Positions 45,307 to 52,337 of a stretch of DNA of 52,337 nt are shown piece after piece. Position 1 is the stretch's first letter. Each line of letters opens with the position of its first letter. The notes below the pieces were generated by a model, which saw only the letters and a list, made by a program, of their open reading frames with translations, did not search any database and had not been told where the DNA came from. The stretch is taken from positions 1 to 52,337 of the forward strand of contig NZ_LQMW01000026.1 in assembly GCF_001541925.1 (NCBI RefSeq). Direction: 5' to 3'. The position numbers and the translations under genes are program-made. The stretch comes from Nitrosopumilus sp. Nsub. GTDB taxonomy: Archaea > Thermoproteota > Nitrososphaeria > Nitrososphaerales > Nitrosopumilaceae.

Positions 45307-45363
45307 AATAGAATACCATGAGTCTGTTTACATAAGCATTTTTGTTCCCAATAAAGTCCCACA

Positions 45364-45495
45364 TCACTTGGTTTCTTTCAAAAGTTTTCTATAACCTTCA
45401 CATTCTTTACAAACAGGTTTTCCTTTATACTTTGGATTGCCATCTTTGATCTTTAATGTTCCAGGTGCAATTTTACAAATACAACAAACTGCCAT
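45364..45495 (-). CDS. 43-aa zinc-ribbon peptide
   Basis: MAVCCICKIAPGTLKIKDGN … GKPVCKECEGYRKLLKE: two CxxC pairs (CCIC and CKEC) with a 25-residue beta loop, then a helix. ATG 45495, TGA 45364. Unknown role. Confidence 0.55.
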   Translation of the reverse strand: MAVCCICKIAPGTLKIKDGNPKYKGKPVCKECEGYRKLLKETK

Positions 45496-45536
45496 GTTAA
45501 ACAAGTAAAATTTGCAATTAATAAAATTTGGTAAAT

Positions 45537-46550
45537 TTACAAATTATCAGTTATTTGTTTTGTGAATTCTGAAGTTGTTTTGTCACCACCAATATCTTTG
45601 GTTTTAATTCCAGATTTTACCAAATCAAAAATAGTAGATTCCAATTTTATTGCCATTTCAAAACATTTTTGATCATTATGTTTTGCACCTAACCAGTCAA
45701 GCATCATCTTAATTGAAAGTAAAAATGATGAAGGGTTTGCAATATTTTGTCCAGCAATGTCAAATGCTGCACCATGAACAGGTTCAAACAAGGCAAAATC
45801 ATCACCAAGATTTGCAGCAGGTGCCATTCCCAAACCACCAACCACTTGAGAAGATTCATCAGACAAAATATCTCCAAAAAGATTTGTAGTAACCACAACA
45901 TCAAATTTTTCAGGTTGACGAATTAAGTTCATTGCACATGCATCAACATACATTTCTTCAAATTCAATTTCAGGATAATCTTTTGAAACATCAACACATG
46001 CTTTTGCAAATAATCCATCAGTAACACGCATTACATTTGACTTATGAACACAAGTTACTTTATTCATTGAATTACGTTGCTTTGCGGTTTCAAAAGCATA
46101 TTTAGCAATTCTTTTTGATGCATCTTCAGAAATGATTCTCAAAGCAACTGCAGAATTACCCAAACTGAATTCTTTTCCAGTGTAAAGATCTTCAGTATTT
46201 TCACGAACGATTACCATATCAATATCATCACGTAATGCAGGCATGTGAGGGTATGATTTTGAGGGTCGAATGTTTGCATATAGATCAAGCATTCTTCTTA
46301 ACACAACAATCACATCAGCTGCACTCTCACCGACAGGGGCTTTTAGACACACATCAGAATTTTTGATAGTTTCAACAACATCATCAGGTAGTGCTTTTCC
46401 TGTTTGTTCAAGTGCCTTATCTCCAGCAATTAATTTAGAAATTTTAAATTCAATTCCATATTTTTCCTGAATTGTATTTAATATAGAAATTGCAGAATCA
46501 GATAATTCTGGACCTATGCCATCACCAGTGATTAAAGAAATCTTATACAT
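45537..46550 (-). CDS. leuB: 3-isopropylmalate dehydrogenase-type enzyme
   Basis: 337 residues of the isocitrate/isopropylmalate dehydrogenase family: SLITGDGIGPELSDSA, substrate arginines in RRMLDLYANIRPSKS, IVRENTEDLYTGKE, metal-binding Asp in NLFGDILSDESSQVVGGLG and adenosine-binding EPVHGAAFDIAGQNIANPS. The adenosine loop with Asp-Ile favours NAD. Placed last in the ilvB-ilvN-leuA-leuB operon, it most likely oxidises 3-isopropylmalate in leucine synthesis, although homoisocitrate-type enzymes look similar. 22 bases after leuA. Confidence 0.88.
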   Translation of the reverse strand: MYKISLITGDGIGPELSDSAISILNTIQEKYGIEFKISKLIAGDKALEQTGKALPDDVVETIKNSDVCLKAPVGESAADVIVVLRRMLDLYANIRPSKSYPHMPALRDDIDMVIVRENTEDLYTGKEFSLGNSAVALRIISEDASKRIAKYAFETAKQRNSMNKVTCVHKSNVMRVTDGLFAKACVDVSKDYPEIEFEEMYVDACAMNLIRQPEKFDVVVTTNLFGDILSDESSQVVGGLGMAPAANLGDDFALFEPVHGAAFDIAGQNIANPSSFLLSIKMMLDWLGAKHNDQKCFEMAIKLESTIFDLVKSGIKTKDIGGDKTTSEFTKQITDNL

Positions 46551-46572
46551 TATATCACATCAATAATTAAAT

Positions 46573-48087
46573 TCAGTTTAACTGTTTTTCCTTTAGCATA
46601 TTTTTAAGCATAATTCTATTGATCCCATCAATTACAGCTTTAACGCTAGTAGTTACAATATCTTCTCCAACAGATTTTGCAGAAACAGAATTTCCTTGAG
46701 GATCTTCAACAGTTATTGTTACTTCACATAATGCTGTTGCACCACCAGAAATAGATGCCAATCTATAGTCTGTGATTTTTAATTCTGAAACCTTTCCAGT
46801 AATTTTTTGAATGGCATTTAATGCAGCATCGACAGGACCTACACCATAATCAGTTCCAATGAAATCTTCACCATCAATATTTAGTTTTACAAATGCATAT
46901 GGCATAATTCCAATTCCAGTAGAAACTGAAAATGCAGACAATTGAACAATTCGTTTAATTCCTTTTTCACCTAAAACATCACTTGCAATTGATAACAATT
47001 CAACATCAGTAATTTGTTGTCCTTGATCACCCAATACTTTGATTTTTTCAAGAATTTGTTTGGATTGGTCTTCAGTAGTTTTTACTCCAAATTCTTCAAG
47101 CATGGCATTCATTCCATGAATTCCAGCATGTTTTCCTATTCGAAGTTGTCTCTTTCTTCCAACTAATTCAGGACTAATTGGTTCGTAAGTAAGAGGATTA
47201 TTCAAAACACCGTGAGTATGAATACCAGATTCGTGCCCAAATGCATTATCACCAACTATAGCTTTGTTTGGTTGAACTTTGATACCAACTATTTTTGAAA
47301 TGTATCTTGAAGCATCGTAAATTAATTCTGATTTGATATTTGTTTCATATTTTTGATCTTGTGGAAGACATTGTAATGCCATAGAAAGTTCTTCCAAAGA
47401 AGCATTTCCAGCACGTTCTCCAATACCATTAATTGTTACATGTGCACATGCTGCACCAGCATGAATGCCAGATAAAGCATTTGCAACTGCCAATCCAAAA
47501 TCATTATGACAGTGAACACTAACTGGAAGTTGTGTTGCAGCAATTGCATCTTTTGTAATTTCTGCAATATATTCAGGAGTAGAATATCCCACTGTGTCAG
47601 GAATGTCAATTCTGTCAGCTCCAGATTTTGCAACATCACCAAAAACTTGTTTTAAGAAATCTCTATCAGTTCTAGTTGCATCTTCAGCTGAAAATTCAAC
47701 TTGCAGTCCACGAGATTTTCCATATTCAACGGCTTCAATTGCTTTTTCAAGTGCTTGTTCTCTGGTCATTTGGAGTTTGTATTTTAAGTGAATATCAGAA
47801 GTTGCAATGAACGTATGAACATAATTTAATCCAGCATCAACTGCAGCATCAATATCACCTTTTATGGTTCTTGTCAAGCCTGCAATTTCACAAGATAAAC
47901 CTTCACTAGTAATCATCTTTACTGCTTTAGATTCACCCTCAGAAATCACTGGAAAACCAGCTTCTATAGCATCAACTCCAAGTTCATCTAGTTTTTTTGC
48001 AATTGATAATTTCTGATCTGGAGATAAAGAAACGCCAACAGTTTGTTCTCCATCTCTTAATGTCGTATCAAAAATTCTTACTTTCAA
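46573..48087 (-). CDS. leuA: 2-isopropylmalate synthase
   Basis: 504 residues. Motifs are FDTTLRDGEQTVGVSLS (6-22), the metal-binding HCHNDFGLAVANAL (HxH), GERAGNASLEEL and HESGIHTHG. The C-terminal regulatory domain (about 380-504) with GIGIMPYAFVKLNIDGEDF and GVGPVDAALNAI binds leucine for feedback. Citramalate synthase is the main alternative. The start overlaps the ilvN stop by four bases (ATGA-type). Confidence 0.9.
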   Translation of the reverse strand: MKVRIFDTTLRDGEQTVGVSLSPDQKLSIAKKLDELGVDAIEAGFPVISEGESKAVKMITSEGLSCEIAGLTRTIKGDIDAAVDAGLNYVHTFIATSDIHLKYKLQMTREQALEKAIEAVEYGKSRGLQVEFSAEDATRTDRDFLKQVFGDVAKSGADRIDIPDTVGYSTPEYIAEITKDAIAATQLPVSVHCHNDFGLAVANALSGIHAGAACAHVTINGIGERAGNASLEELSMALQCLPQDQKYETNIKSELIYDASRYISKIVGIKVQPNKAIVGDNAFGHESGIHTHGVLNNPLTYEPISPELVGRKRQLRIGKHAGIHGMNAMLEEFGVKTTEDQSKQILEKIKVLGDQGQQITDVELLSIASDVLGEKGIKRIVQLSAFSVSTGIGIMPYAFVKLNIDGEDFIGTDYGVGPVDAALNAIQKITGKVSELKITDYRLASISGGATALCEVTITVEDPQGNSVSAKSVGEDIVTTSVKAVIDGINRIMLKNMLKEKQLN

Positions 48088-48566
48088 GCTCCGCTCCTTT
48101 GCAAAGCAGTAACACCAGTTCTAGCAACATCAATGATTCCAAATGGTTTTGCCAGTTCTTCAAATGCTTTAATTTGATCTGGTGTAGAAGTTAACTCAAC
48201 CATAAGTGAGTCCTTTTTCACATCATGTACTTTTGCACCATATGCATTTGCTAATTTGTTTACTTCCATGCTATCATTAGCATTACTAAGCTTTAACTTA
48301 AAAATACATAGTTCACGAAAAACTGTTTTGTGCTCATCTAGTTGTTTTACTTCAACAGTGTCAATCATTTTATCAAGTTGTTTTACAATTTGTTCGATTT
48401 GTTTTTCATCACCATAAGAAGTAATTGTCATTCTAGAGTAATTAGGATTATCAGTTATTCCAACAGAGATACTATCGATATTGAAATTTCTGGATCTAAA
48501 AAGATGAGTAATCTTAAACAAGACTCCAGGTCTATTTTCAACTAAAACAGAAAGAATAGCCCACAT
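48084..48566 (-). CDS. ilvN: Acetolactate synthase small (regulatory) subunit
   Basis: 160 residues from MWAILSVLVENRPGVLFKIT. The N-terminal ACT domain (residues 1-78) has VENRPGVL and RNFNIDSISVGITDNPNYSR; the C-terminal domain has FELAKPFGIIDVARTG-like ending. It confers valine feedback on IlvB. The gene begins within nine bases of the ilvB stop and overlaps leuA. An upstream ATG at 48575 overlaps ilvB and is less typical. Confidence 0.93.
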   Translation of the reverse strand: MWAILSVLVENRPGVLFKITHLFRSRNFNIDSISVGITDNPNYSRMTITSYGDEKQIEQIVKQLDKMIDTVEVKQLDEHKTVFRELCIFKLKLSNANDSMEVNKLANAYGAKVHDVKKDSLMVELTSTPDQIKAFEELAKPFGIIDVARTGVTALQRSGA

Positions 48567-48574
48567 GATTATCA

Positions 48575-50287
48575 CTAAGAAGGTAAAATCATATCCGATA
48601 ACGAAGTTCCAGGAGCAACAAATGGTAACACATCTTCTTCAGGATCAATTGGAATATCAATTACTGTTGCAACATCACTGCTGATTGCAGATTTGATTGC
48701 CCTATCTAATTCATCCATGGATTGTGCTCTTATTCCTTGAGCCCCATAAGATTCTGCTAATTTAACATAATCAGGACAACCGCCTTGATCTACACCGACC
48801 ATCCTTCTATCATAGAATGTTCTTTGCCATTGAGCTACCATTCCCAATGTAGAGTTATTCAAAACAAATACAATCACAGGAATATCTTCCAATACTGCTG
48901 TTGCAAGAGAATTTTCAGTCATACTAAAACTTCCATCTCCTGCTATATCAACAACTGGTACATCAGGTCTTGCAACTTTTGCCCCTATAGATGCAGGGAA
49001 ACCCCAACCCATTGTACCAAGTCCTGTAGAACTAAAGAAAGTTCCAGGTTGAATTACATCATAAAATAATGAAGCCCACATTTGATGTTGGCCAACCTCA
49101 GTAGTGATAACGGATTCTTTTGGTAAAATTTCTCTTAATTTTCTAAGAATTTTTGCTGCACCCATTTCACCAGGATGAAGTTTCAAATTTTCTCGCCAAT
49201 AATCTTTGGTTTCTTTAACATGTTTTAACCAAACAGATTCTTCAGTTTTTTTAATTGCTTTTTGTAAAAGTAATTTTACCATAATTCTAAGAGAAGTACG
49301 AACATCACCGACAACTGCCAAACTAGTTGTTTGATTTTTACCAATTTCAGCTGGGTCAACATCCATATGAATAATCTTTAATTGTTTTTCAAAAGCCTCA
49401 AAGGTTCCAACAGACCTATCAGAAAATCTAGTTCCAATTGCCAAAACACAATCAGCTTCAGCCATCATTTTATTTGCTTCAGCATGACCATGCATTCCAA
49501 TTGGACCTAAAGACAAAGGATGGTTTTCAGGAAATGCACCTTTGCCTTTGAAAGTGGTAACTACAGGAAGCATAAGGGTTTCTGCAAGAGATTGTAATTC
49601 AGCAAATGCTGATGAAATAATAGTTCCACCACCAGCTAAGATTATTGGTTTTTCAGAATTAAGTAACATTTCAATTGCTTTTTCACAAGCAACAATATCA
49701 GGATCAGTCCAAGGATGATAACCTTGAATGTTAAACTCATCAGGAAATTCCATTGAAGCTTCATTTTGTTGAACATCTTTTGGAATATCAATTAGTACAG
49801 GACCAGGTCTACCGGTTTCAGCAATGTAAAATCCTTTTTTTACTACTTCAGGAACTTCTCCAGGAGTTCTAGGTTGAAAAGCATATTTGACAACAGGATT
49901 TGTCATTCCAATTATGTCACTTTCTTGAAATGCATCTTTCCCTATCATTGCAACAGGAACTTGTCCTGTTACTGCAATCATTGGAGATGAATCTGCTTGT
50001 GCAGTTGCTATCCCAGTTAAGATATTTGTAGCGCCAGGTCCAGAAGTTGCAAAACAAACTCCAGGTTTTCTACTAACACGACCAAACCCATCTGCCATGT
50101 GTGATGCAGATTGTTCATGACGTACCAAAATATGTCTAATATCACATCGTGAAAATTCATCATACATTGGAAGATTTGCTCCTCCAGGTAATCCAAATAC
50201 CTCTTTGACACCTTCTTTTTCCATTGCAGTCATCAAGGCTTTTGCACCAGTCATACTTTCCATAATATTGATTAAATTTTTCTCCAT
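48575..50287 (-). CDS. ilvB: Acetolactate synthase large subunit
   Basis: 570 residues. The TPP-activating Glu lies in ILVRHEQSASHMADGFGR (about residue 58), the FAD domain follows, and the TPP/Mg motif is GDGSFSMTENSLATAV. It condenses pyruvate with pyruvate or 2-oxobutyrate in valine/leucine/isoleucine synthesis. First gene of ilvB-ilvN-leuA-leuB. Internal ATG at residue 9 (MESMTGAKAL) is an alternative start. The interval 50288-50500 is AT-rich and contains no gene or clear promoter. Confidence 0.95.
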   Translation of the reverse strand: MEKNLINIMESMTGAKALMTAMEKEGVKEVFGLPGGANLPMYDEFSRCDIRHILVRHEQSASHMADGFGRVSRKPGVCFATSGPGATNILTGIATAQADSSPMIAVTGQVPVAMIGKDAFQESDIIGMTNPVVKYAFQPRTPGEVPEVVKKGFYIAETGRPGPVLIDIPKDVQQNEASMEFPDEFNIQGYHPWTDPDIVACEKAIEMLLNSEKPIILAGGGTIISSAFAELQSLAETLMLPVVTTFKGKGAFPENHPLSLGPIGMHGHAEANKMMAEADCVLAIGTRFSDRSVGTFEAFEKQLKIIHMDVDPAEIGKNQTTSLAVVGDVRTSLRIMVKLLLQKAIKKTEESVWLKHVKETKDYWRENLKLHPGEMGAAKILRKLREILPKESVITTEVGQHQMWASLFYDVIQPGTFFSSTGLGTMGWGFPASIGAKVARPDVPVVDIAGDGSFSMTENSLATAVLEDIPVIVFVLNNSTLGMVAQWQRTFYDRRMVGVDQGGCPDYVKLAESYGAQGIRAQSMDELDRAIKSAISSDVATVIDIPIDPEEDVLPFVAPGTSLSDMILPS

Positions 50288-50500
50288 AATTTAAAATGTA
50301 TCAAAATTTTAGGCACAAATACAAAAAAACAAGCAATAATCAGCAATTACCCATTTTGATTATTAAAAAATAAAAATTCTTCATTGTCATTAAAATTATG
50401 AACTCTACAGTAGATTAAATTAGAATTATTACGGATTTCTTTCAATAGTTATTAAAACAATGGAATTTTTACTTCCTTTGACATGATTTTTTAATTTTTA

Positions 50501-50527
50501 GTGCAGTGCAATCATACCTTTTATCTT
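50501..50527 (+). promoter_or_regulatory. Promoter block P2
   Basis: GTGCAGTGCAATC (50501-50513), six bases, then TTTATC as TATA. The 13-mer ends 36 bases before the ATG at 50549. Confidence 0.55.
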
Positions 50528-50548
50528 CAGTATTTTTTTCTGAAATTT

Positions 50549-50761
50549 ATGACTTATTGTGTTGGAAAATGTAAAGAGTACAAGGCACTCAAACCCACAG
50601 GAGTGGGAAGATATGCAATGGGACAAAAAAGATGTAATTTTTGTGAAATTTTTATTGAAATTGATAATATTTTATGTCCTTGTTGCAATAGTCAATTGAG
50701 ATGTCTCCCTAGAAGCAGAAAAGGAAAAGAGCAATACCATTTACATTTACAAAAAAATTAA
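50549..50761 (+). CDS. Small Cys-rich zinc protein, 70 aa
   Basis: From the ATG at 50549: MTYCVGKCKEYKALKPTGVG. It holds CVGKC, then KRCNFCEIFIEIDNILCPCC and LRC, enough for two zinc sites. The C-terminal tail is basic (RSRKGKEQYHLHLQKN). It may bind nucleic acid. The end overlaps the convergent gene by four bases. The P2 promoter block decides the start: ATG falls 36 bases after the 13-mer. Confidence 0.65.
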   Translation: MTYCVGKCKEYKALKPTGVGRYAMGQKRCNFCEIFIEIDNILCPCCNSQLRCLPRSRKGKEQYHLHLQKN

Positions 50762-51003
50762 TCAAATTTTGGAATAAAGTAATTTTTATAACATTTCTTT
50801 GAACAAAATTTACTTCCGACAAATTCGTAGGATTGGCCACATGTAATGCATTTATTTTTTTTATCCACATCCCATTTTACATCATAAGCTATAATTTGCA
50901 GTTTTTCTGAATCTTTTATTTTACCCCATTCAAATTCATCATGCCCAATATTTTCACCATCATTTCTATTCCACGGGTTTTTTGGAATTTTATCAATATC
51001 CAT
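50758..51003 (-). CDS. Zinc-knuckle protein, 81 aa
   Basis: The N-terminal half is polar (KIPKNPWNRNDGENIGHDEF). The C-terminal half has CITCGQSYEFVGSKFCSKKC, a C4 knuckle similar to MYND/treble clef. Unknown function. Promoter block P3 lies 36 bases upstream. Confidence 0.65.
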   Translation of the reverse strand: MDIDKIPKNPWNRNDGENIGHDEFEWGKIKDSEKLQIIAYDVKWDVDKKNKCITCGQSYEFVGSKFCSKKCYKNYFIPKFD

Positions 51004-51024
51004 AAATTTTCACAAAAAAAATAA

Positions 51025-51051
51025 CTAATAAAAAAGAGGATTACAATGCAC
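51025..51051 (-). promoter_or_regulatory. Promoter block P3
   Basis: Minus strand GTGCATTGTAATC (51051-51039), six bases, then TTTATTAG (51032-51025). The last base is 36 bases before the ATG at 51003. Confidence 0.55.
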
Positions 51052-51123
51052 CCTTTTTATTAAATTCTAGAATATAGAATTGTTTAAAAAAATAATTAAA
51101 AGAAATGGGAATAACCTTTTAGA

Positions 51124-51384
51124 TTATTGCCCTTTGTTTTTTTCATATTCAGCTCGTACTTCAGCTGCCATTTCTGCAAATGGGTCTTCATGCCATTGCT
51201 CTTTGTTTAAATCAGCTCCCAGCATACCTGTTTTAGGCAAAATGCCTTGCTCTGCGGCAGCAGCCTTTACTGAATCCTCTTGTACGTAATTTGCTTGATT
51301 TGCAGTTCCATATGCAATAGCACCTGCCATAGCAAGTACACCTACTGCAATTCCTGCAATCACTATCATTGTTCGTGACGCCAT
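51124..51384 (-). CDS. Single-pass membrane protein near amoC, 86 aa
   Basis: Residues about 6-26 form one helix (MIVIAGIAVGVLAMAGAIAY), preceded by MASRT. The extracellular or pseudoperiplasmic part is acidic and helical (EDSVKAAAAEQGILPKTG; EQWHEDPFAEMAAEVRAEYE). Topology N-in/C-out is predicted. GC content and codon choice (GCA, GCT rich) suggest high expression. Archaeal ammonia monooxygenase contains extra small membrane subunits (AmoX, AmoY, AmoZ); the closeness to amoC makes a relation thinkable, but I cannot match it. Promoter block P4 is 36 bases upstream. Confidence 0.7.
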   Translation of the reverse strand: MASRTMIVIAGIAVGVLAMAGAIAYGTANQANYVQEDSVKAAAAEQGILPKTGMLGADLNKEQWHEDPFAEMAAEVRAEYEKNKGQ

Positions 51385-51405
51385 GAATTAATTTTCGTTT
51401 TTCAG

Positions 51406-51432
51406 TATTAATCATCTAAGACTCTATTGCAA
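51406..51432 (-). promoter_or_regulatory. Promoter block P4
   Basis: Minus strand TTGCAATAGAGTC (51432-51420), six bases, then GATTAATA (51413-51406). The last base is 36 bases before the ATG at 51384. Confidence 0.55.
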
Positions 51433-51460
51433 GACAATGTATGCATATAATAGAAATCTC

Positions 51461-51487
51461 ATGCAGTGTATTCTTACTAGATAAATA
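51461..51487 (+). promoter_or_regulatory. Promoter block P5
   Basis: ATGCAGTGTATTC (51461-51473), six bases, then GATAAATA (51480-51487). The last base of the 13-mer is 36 bases before the ATG at 51509. P4 and P5 are divergent and 29 bases apart. Confidence 0.6.
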
Positions 51488-51508
51488 AATTAATTTAAAA
51501 TTTTATTC

Positions 51509-51838
51509 ATGACTGTAGAGGCACAATATGATCAGTTTATCGCAATTCTCAATCAAACAATAAAAAATGTAGATCCAGATTTACTTGTTAGAATGATGTA
51601 TTTGGAACGAAAACTACCAGATGCCCCTCCTAGAGTTGAATTAAATATTCACTACAAACCAAATGTAGATGCTGAAAGAAAAAAAGAAATCTTAAGGAAC
51701 AGATTTGGATTTCCAAATCAATCAAATGATCATGGAATTAATGTAGTAGGTAAAATGGATACGAGTGTTGTGGAACAATTTTCTCAAGATCCAGATGTGG
51801 AGTACATCACAGGCATTGCAACTCCTTCATCATATTAA
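51509..51838 (+). CDS. Conserved hypothetical protein, 109 aa
   Basis: Soluble alpha/beta protein: DQFIAILNQTIKNVDPDLLV, PRVELNIHYKPNVDAERKKE, GFPNQSNDHGINVVGKMDTS and DPDVEYITGIATPSSY. Alternating strands and helices resemble a ferredoxin-like fold. No family recognised. It has the P5 promoter block and is divergent from the small membrane protein gene. Confidence 0.65.
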   Translation: MTVEAQYDQFIAILNQTIKNVDPDLLVRMMYLERKLPDAPPRVELNIHYKPNVDAERKKEILRNRFGFPNQSNDHGINVVGKMDTSVVEQFSQDPDVEYITGIATPSSY

Positions 51839-51848
51839 TAAAAAACTA

Positions 51849-52007
51849 ATGAATTTACAATTCTTAAATGAATTAAAAAAAGAAGACAAAGAATTACGAA
51901 GACAACAAAATAAACGATATAGACAAAAACACAGAGAGATACTTAATTTAAAAAAACAACGTGCTTATCATAAAGTAAATTTAGAGAAAAAATATCAAAA
52001 AAAATAA
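51849..52007 (+). CDS. Very basic helical protein, 52 aa
   Basis: From the ATG at 51849, eleven bases after the previous stop: MNLQFLNELKKEDKELRRQQ, then RYRQKHREILNLKKQR. Lys/Arg-rich single helix, probably nucleic-acid or ribosome binding. The open frame extends upstream to 51765 but overlaps the preceding gene. Confidence 0.5.
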   Translation: MNLQFLNELKKEDKELRRQQNKRYRQKHREILNLKKQRAYHKVNLEKKYQKK

Positions 52008-52077
52008 TTTTTGAAATAAATTTCATTAGACTAAATAAAAATAAGAAAAAAAATGTGCTAATGCACAATTTGTGTGT

Positions 52078-52337
52078 CTATGGGATGCTTCTACTGTACA
52101 ATTTACCTTCTAAGGCCATCTTGTACATTTCTGCAACATGAGGATTCTCACCAGGGGTTTCTGCACCTAGTTCTACGAGTCGAGCATATACTCTGACTAC
52201 GTATGCAAGTGCACCAATGAAAGCCACTACGACTCCCATGTTAAACATCCAGTGATTTGGTACTGCAAATACTTCTTCTACAAACCAGAAATGCCACATC
52301 TCATTGACCCCAATTGTAAACATTGTTGCTAAGTAAC
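52078..52337 (-). CDS. amoC: Ammonia monooxygenase subunit C, C-terminal part
   Basis: Partial gene: the frame is open to the window edge and continues as YLATM before MFTIGVNEMWHFWFVEEVFA. That segment, the following AVPNHWMFNMGVVVAFIGAL AYVV membrane helix and the end EGKLYSRSIP are the C-terminus of archaeal AmoC. AmoC is a membrane subunit of the copper-dependent ammonia monooxygenase that oxidises ammonia to hydroxylamine. Conserved His and Asn/Glu residues in NEMWHFWFVEE may contribute to the metal site. The start lies outside the window. Confidence 0.93.
   Translation of the reverse strand, partial: YLATMFTIGVNEMWHFWFVEEVFAVPNHWMFNMGVVVAFIGALAYVVRVYARLVELGAETPGENPHVAEMYKMALEGKLYSRSIP

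Noticed and set aside
44959-45362. Overlapping long open frames on both strands across the pentad-repeat gene
   Set aside because: They are by-products of the 15-bp repeat; their proteins are simple hydrophobic or Met/Asp strings.

Overview
This AT-rich window (roughly one third G+C outside the rRNA genes) comes from an ammonia-oxidising archaeon of the Thaumarchaeota/Nitrososphaerota, most likely Nitrosopumilaceae (Nitrosopumilus or Nitrosarchaeum-like). The evidence is a linked 16S-23S rRNA operon of archaeal type with no tRNA in its spacer and a glutamate-1-semialdehyde aminotransferase-like gene beside it, archaeal EF-1A, RpoP, S10, EndA and FBP aldolase/phosphatase, a J-domain/ferredoxin fusion, a hydroxyacyl-CoA dehydrogenase of the 3-hydroxypropionate/4-hydroxybutyrate cycle, and the C-terminal end of amoC at the right edge.

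Layout. 0-2.4 kb: small proteins, a frameshifted TFB remnant, an AbrB-like ORF, a foldable intergenic element and two stand-alone RAM (Lrp/AsnC effector) domain proteins. 2.6-7.5 kb: rRNA operon on the minus strand with promoter and processing stems. 7.6-16.5 kb: aminotransferase, TPR protein, two cupins, DnaJ-ferredoxin, HIT protein, 3-hydroxyacyl-CoA dehydrogenase, LOG-like protein and several tiny zinc proteins. 16.5-18.3 kb: tuf-rpsJ-rpoP. 18.4-26.2 kb: FBP aldolase/phosphatase, DNA ligase, PhoU-like protein, tRNA endonuclease, and a tandem-SDR plus hot-dog gene pair. 26.2-38.8 kb: TSUP transporter, DUF192, DtxR-like regulator, PIN-ATPase-KH protein, a TldD-UDG-AAG operon, two VTT/DedA proteins, an orphan OppD-type ATPase and AspRS. 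38.8-45.5 kb: small zinc-ribbon proteins, two foldable ~100-nt intergenic elements, a cupredoxin with a divergent wHTH regulator, an RHH protein, a CBS-pair protein and a striking G-Y/F-D/N-x-x repeat protein. 45.5-50.3 kb: the branched-chain amino-acid operon ilvB-ilvN-leuA-leuB. 50.5-52.3 kb: small conserved genes leading to amoC.

The main unexpected signal is a 13-bp motif (approximately DTGCADTRNADTC) that lies exactly 36 bases before the start codon of five small genes (41022+, 50549+, 51003-, 51384-, 51509+). Each copy is followed, after six bases, by a TATA-like octamer. The same block precedes the cupredoxin gene (39 bases) and a ~100-nt structured non-coding element at 38.8-38.9 kb. 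I read this as a promoter class with an activator site abutting BRE/TATA, serving leaderless mRNAs and at least one putative small RNA, and clustered next to amoC.

Most enzymes here are housekeeping. The window has no CRISPR array, no insertion sequence and no recognisable tRNA. Functions of many small proteins are unknown and are described only by visible features. All calls come from reading the sequence; no database search was run.
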